From contig CAAECW010000090.1 of the NCBI GenBank assembly GCA_900754445.1, positions 1-16,316 of the forward strand: a stretch of 16,316 nucleotides of DNA, in the 5' to 3' direction. The translations under genes were made by a program, and so were the position numbers. Source of the stretch: an uncultured Collinsella sp. Its GTDB lineage: Bacteria; Actinomycetota; Coriobacteriia; Coriobacteriales; Coriobacteriaceae. Numbering within the stretch: the stretch's first letter is position 1; each line of letters begins with the position of its first letter. The notes under the pieces were generated by a model. It was not told the origin of the DNA. It did no database searches and saw nothing but the letters and a program-made list of their open reading frames with translations. Of the stretch, positions 13,906 to 16,316 are shown piece after piece.

Positions 13906-16316
13906 ATGACACCTCTCGCAAAACGTCTCCCACGCGAGCTGCGCCGCAATACCGGCAAGTACCTGGGCATCTTTTTGCTTATGTGCGGAAGTATCGCTCT
14001 CACCTCGGGCTTTTTGCTCGCGGCGCATTCCATCGGCTGCCTCATCGATGACATGCGCGATGCGTACACGATTGAGGACGGCCGCGTGACCACCTCCTTC
14101 GAGGCGACCGAGGAGCAACTCAAGGCAGCCGAGGACGCGGCCGACGACGTCGGCGGCGTCACGCTCTACAAGAATTTCTCCATCGACGCCATCATCAAAA
14201 AGACCGCCGGCGACGACGGCACCAAGCGCACGCTGCGCACCTATGCGCACCGCACCAAGGTCGATATCGCGTCCTACTGTGAGGGCAAGGAGCCCAAGAC
14301 GGACGATGAGGTAGCCATCGACCGTGTCTTCGCCACCAACAACGACCTCGCCGTGGGCGATAAGGTTGAGCTTGAGGGCCGCACCTACATCATCTGCGGC
14401 ATCATGACCCAGCCCGACAGTCAGGCGCTGTTTCTCAACAATTCGGACTTTACGGTGAACACCATCACGTACGGCGTGGCCGAGGTCACCGATGGCGGCT
14501 TTGCCGCGCTCGAAGATGCCGGCGGCGCGCCCGCCTACACCTACTCCTTCACCTTTACCGATCGCGACCTCCCCACCGCGGACCGCATCGATGCGGAGCA
14601 GGATATGGTTGAGGCACTGACCGACGTCGATGCGCGCGTGGACGATCTGATCGACGCCGATTCCAATCAAGGCATTGGCTATGCGCGCGATGACGTGGAC
14701 GGCGACTCTATGATGTGGATGACGCTGCTCGACATCATCATCGTGATCATGGCGTTCGTCTTTGTGGTCCTTACCGACGCCACCATCGAGGAGGAGAGCG
14801 CCATCATCGGCACACTGCTCGCCAGCGGCTATCGCCGTCGCGAGATCGTACTGCACTACCTCGCGCTTCCCGCCATCGTGGGCATGCTCGCGGCGCTGTT
14901 GGGCACCGCGCTCGGCGTTGCGTTCTTTACCGAGCCCATGCGCGGCCTCTATTACGGCTCGTACAGCCTGCCGCCCTTCCAGGTGTACTGGAGCTGGGAG
15001 ATCTTTGTGAAGTGCGCCGTGGTTCCCGCCGCCGCGCTCATCCTCATTACGCTGGTGGGCCTGCTCCGCAAAATGGGCAAGACACCGTTGCAGTTCCTCC
15101 GTCACGAGGCGGGCGGCAAGTCGGGCACCAAGCGCGGCCTGCAGCTGCCGGAGCGCATGGGCTTTGTCTCGCGCTTCCGCCTGCGCATCTTCCTGCGTAA
15201 TCTGGGCAACTTCGCCACGCTTTTCGTGGGCATTGCGTTTGCCTCGCTGCTACTGCTCTTTGGCCTGGCGATTCTGCCCACGATGACGCACTACGCGGAC
15301 AACCTCGAGACAAGCCTGGTCGCCGAGCACCAGTACACGCTCAAGGCCCCGCTGGAACTCGAGGGCACCGCCGAGGAGCGCGAGCAGTGGTCGGCACTCG
15401 AGCGTTTGCAGTCGGTTGACGGCGCGCTGCTTTCTGCCGCTCAGGATGCCGATGACGAGCTTGACGACGCGGCCGATGCAGCGCAGGCGGCAGTCGATGC
15501 CGCGACCAGCGCTCCGTCTGCCGAGAGCCTGGCCGCGGCGCAGGACGCGCTCGCCAAGGTCCAGGACAAGAAGGATGCGCTCTACGCGCGCCTCGATGAC
15601 CTTGCCGATGCCCTCGGCTGCGACCGCGACGAGGCTATCGACCTGATCGACAAGGCCTCTAAGATCGACACTGACAACGATGATATCCACCCGGTCAATA
15701 CGACCGACAACGGCGCGGGCGCAATCGCGCAGGCCGAGAAATATGCCGTTTACCAGCTGCAATACGACCGCGGCGATGGAAATGGGCAGGAGACGATTTC
15801 CGTCTACGGCATCTCGCCCGATTCGCGCTATTGGAAAGACCTCAACGTTGGCGATGGGCGCGTCGTCTTTGGCAGCGGCCTGCTCGACAAGTTTGGCTGG
15901 AGCGAGGGCCAGAAGGTCACGCTCATCGACAAGTACGAGGGGGAGCATTATTCCCTTGAGTACGCGGGCAAGGACTGTGCCTGGGGCTCCAAGTCGGACA
16001 TGAATATCTATATGAGCATCGATGACTTTAACGAGCTGTTCGGCAATGACGCCACCTACTTTAACGGCTATGTGAGCGACGAGAAGCTCGACCTCGATGC
16101 TCGTTACTTTGCCGGCGACACCACGCCCGACGACATGCGGGCCGTGGGCGACCAGTTCATCGGCATGATGAGCAAAATGATCGGCATGATGGTTGGCCTC
16201 GCGGTGTTTATCTTCCTGCTGTTTATGTATCTACTGACCAAGGCTGTGATCGACCACAGCGCCCGTTCGATCAGCTATATGAAAGTCTTTGGCTATCGCG
16301 ATAGCGAGATCTCGCA
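13906..16316 (+). CDS. FtsX/MacB-like ABC permease (partial, runs off the window)
   Basis: The frame is open from the ATG at 13906 to the last base, 803 codons without a stop, so the 3' end is missing. The start follows AGGCGG (13896-13901), which overlaps the ATPase stop. After an N-terminal helix (about 19-45) comes a first extracytoplasmic domain (about 46-270), then an FtsX-type group of three helices (about 271-385) with the cytoplasmic ASGYRRREI coupling segment. A central helix (about 434-460) starts a second half: an Ala/Asp/Glu-rich, coiled-coil-like stretch (about 488-570), another extracytoplasmic domain (to about 755) and a helix at about 757-778, followed by the start of the final FtsX domain with MKVFGYRDSEI. 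Two FtsX halves in one chain indicate a large permease that may work as a monomer or homodimer with the upstream ATPase. Confidence 0.9.
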   Translation, partial: MTPLAKRLPRELRRNTGKYLGIFLLMCGSIALTSGFLLAAHSIGCLIDDMRDAYTIEDGRVTTSFEATEEQLKAAEDAADDVGGVTLYKNFSIDAIIKKTAGDDGTKRTLRTYAHRTKVDIASYCEGKEPKTDDEVAIDRVFATNNDLAVGDKVELEGRTYIICGIMTQPDSQALFLNNSDFTVNTITYGVAEVTDGGFAALEDAGGAPAYTYSFTFTDRDLPTADRIDAEQDMVEALTDVDARVDDLIDADSNQGIGYARDDVDGDSMMWMTLLDIIIVIMAFVFVVLTDATIEEESAIIGTLLASGYRRREIVLHYLALPAIVGMLAALLGTALGVAFFTEPMRGLYYGSYSLPPFQVYWSWEIFVKCAVVPAAALILITLVGLLRKMGKTPLQFLRHEAGGKSGTKRGLQLPERMGFVSRFRLRIFLRNLGNFATLFVGIAFASLLLLFGLAILPTMTHYADNLETSLVAEHQYTLKAPLELEGTAEEREQWSALERLQSVDGALLSAAQDADDELDDAADAAQAAVDAATSAPSAESLAAAQDALAKVQDKKDALYARLDDLADALGCDRDEAIDLIDKASKIDTDNDDIHPVNTTDNGAGAIAQAEKYAVYQLQYDRGDGNGQETISVYGISPDSRYWKDLNVGDGRVVFGSGLLDKFGWSEGQKVTLIDKYEGEHYSLEYAGKDCAWGSKSDMNIYMSIDDFNELFGNDATYFNGYVSDEKLDLDARYFAGDTTPDDMRAVGDQFIGMMSKMIGMMVGLAVFIFLLFMYLLTKAVIDHSARSISYMKVFGYRDSEIS

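Noticed and set aside
13756..15105. A 449-codon minus-strand frame opposite the FtsX-type permease
   Set aside because: It overlaps the ends of two well-supported plus-strand genes. The His, Asp and Arg rich composition is typical of an antisense shadow.

Overview
The window is about 60% G+C by eye, with actinobacterial codon use (G/C-ending codons dominate). The gene content (giant LPXTG adhesin, LuxR-type two-component system, ABC exporters, GGGGAC-headed intergenic repeats) suggests a gut member of the Coriobacteriia, most likely Collinsella or a close relative. This is an inference from style and content; no rRNA or marker gene is present.

Layout. (1) 2-226: the 3' end of a gene for a dicluster 4Fe-4S protein, possibly the ferredoxin-like subunit of a membrane hydrogenase, followed by a strong hairpin. 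(2) 227-705: a non-coding stretch holding a long nested palindrome, a short GGGGAC-headed repeat and a cluster of TGTCTCA motifs just upstream of the next gene. (3) 706-7035: one gene of 2109 codons for a secreted, wall-anchored adhesin with a signal peptide, a von Willebrand A domain with an intact MIDAS, ten tandem pilin-like domains with candidate Lys-Glu-Asn isopeptide residues, and a C-terminal LPATG anchor. Two hairpins follow it. (4) 7152-7632: a non-coding stretch between convergent genes with two more copies of the long palindrome and a second GGGGAC repeat. (5) 7633-9404, minus strand: a NarL/LuxR response regulator and its HisKA_3 sensor kinase, overlapping by four bases. (6) 9603-12930, plus strand, divergent from the kinase: an ABC-2 type exporter of one ATPase and two permeases. 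(7) 12931-13183: a BIME-like cluster of six GGGGAC motifs, three in each orientation. (8) 13184 to the end: a MacB/LolD-type ATPase and an FtsX-type permease cut off by the window edge.

How it may work together. The sensor kinase and regulator lie back to back with the ABC-2 operon, and an interrupted palindrome sits in the shared intergenic space, so the simplest reading is a membrane-stress or peptide-responsive system controlling an exporter. The second ABC system may be a separate transcription unit. The adhesin appears to be an independent cell-surface gene with its own dense operator-like upstream region.

The most unusual signals are non-coding: three long nested hairpins that share an invariant 15-base core while one copy has entirely different outer stems, and the motif cluster before the adhesin. 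Within the adhesin, a 52-residue acidic insert in one of two paralogous domains and local changes in codon use point to mosaic growth. No CRISPR array, tRNA, rRNA, transposase or integrase gene was seen.
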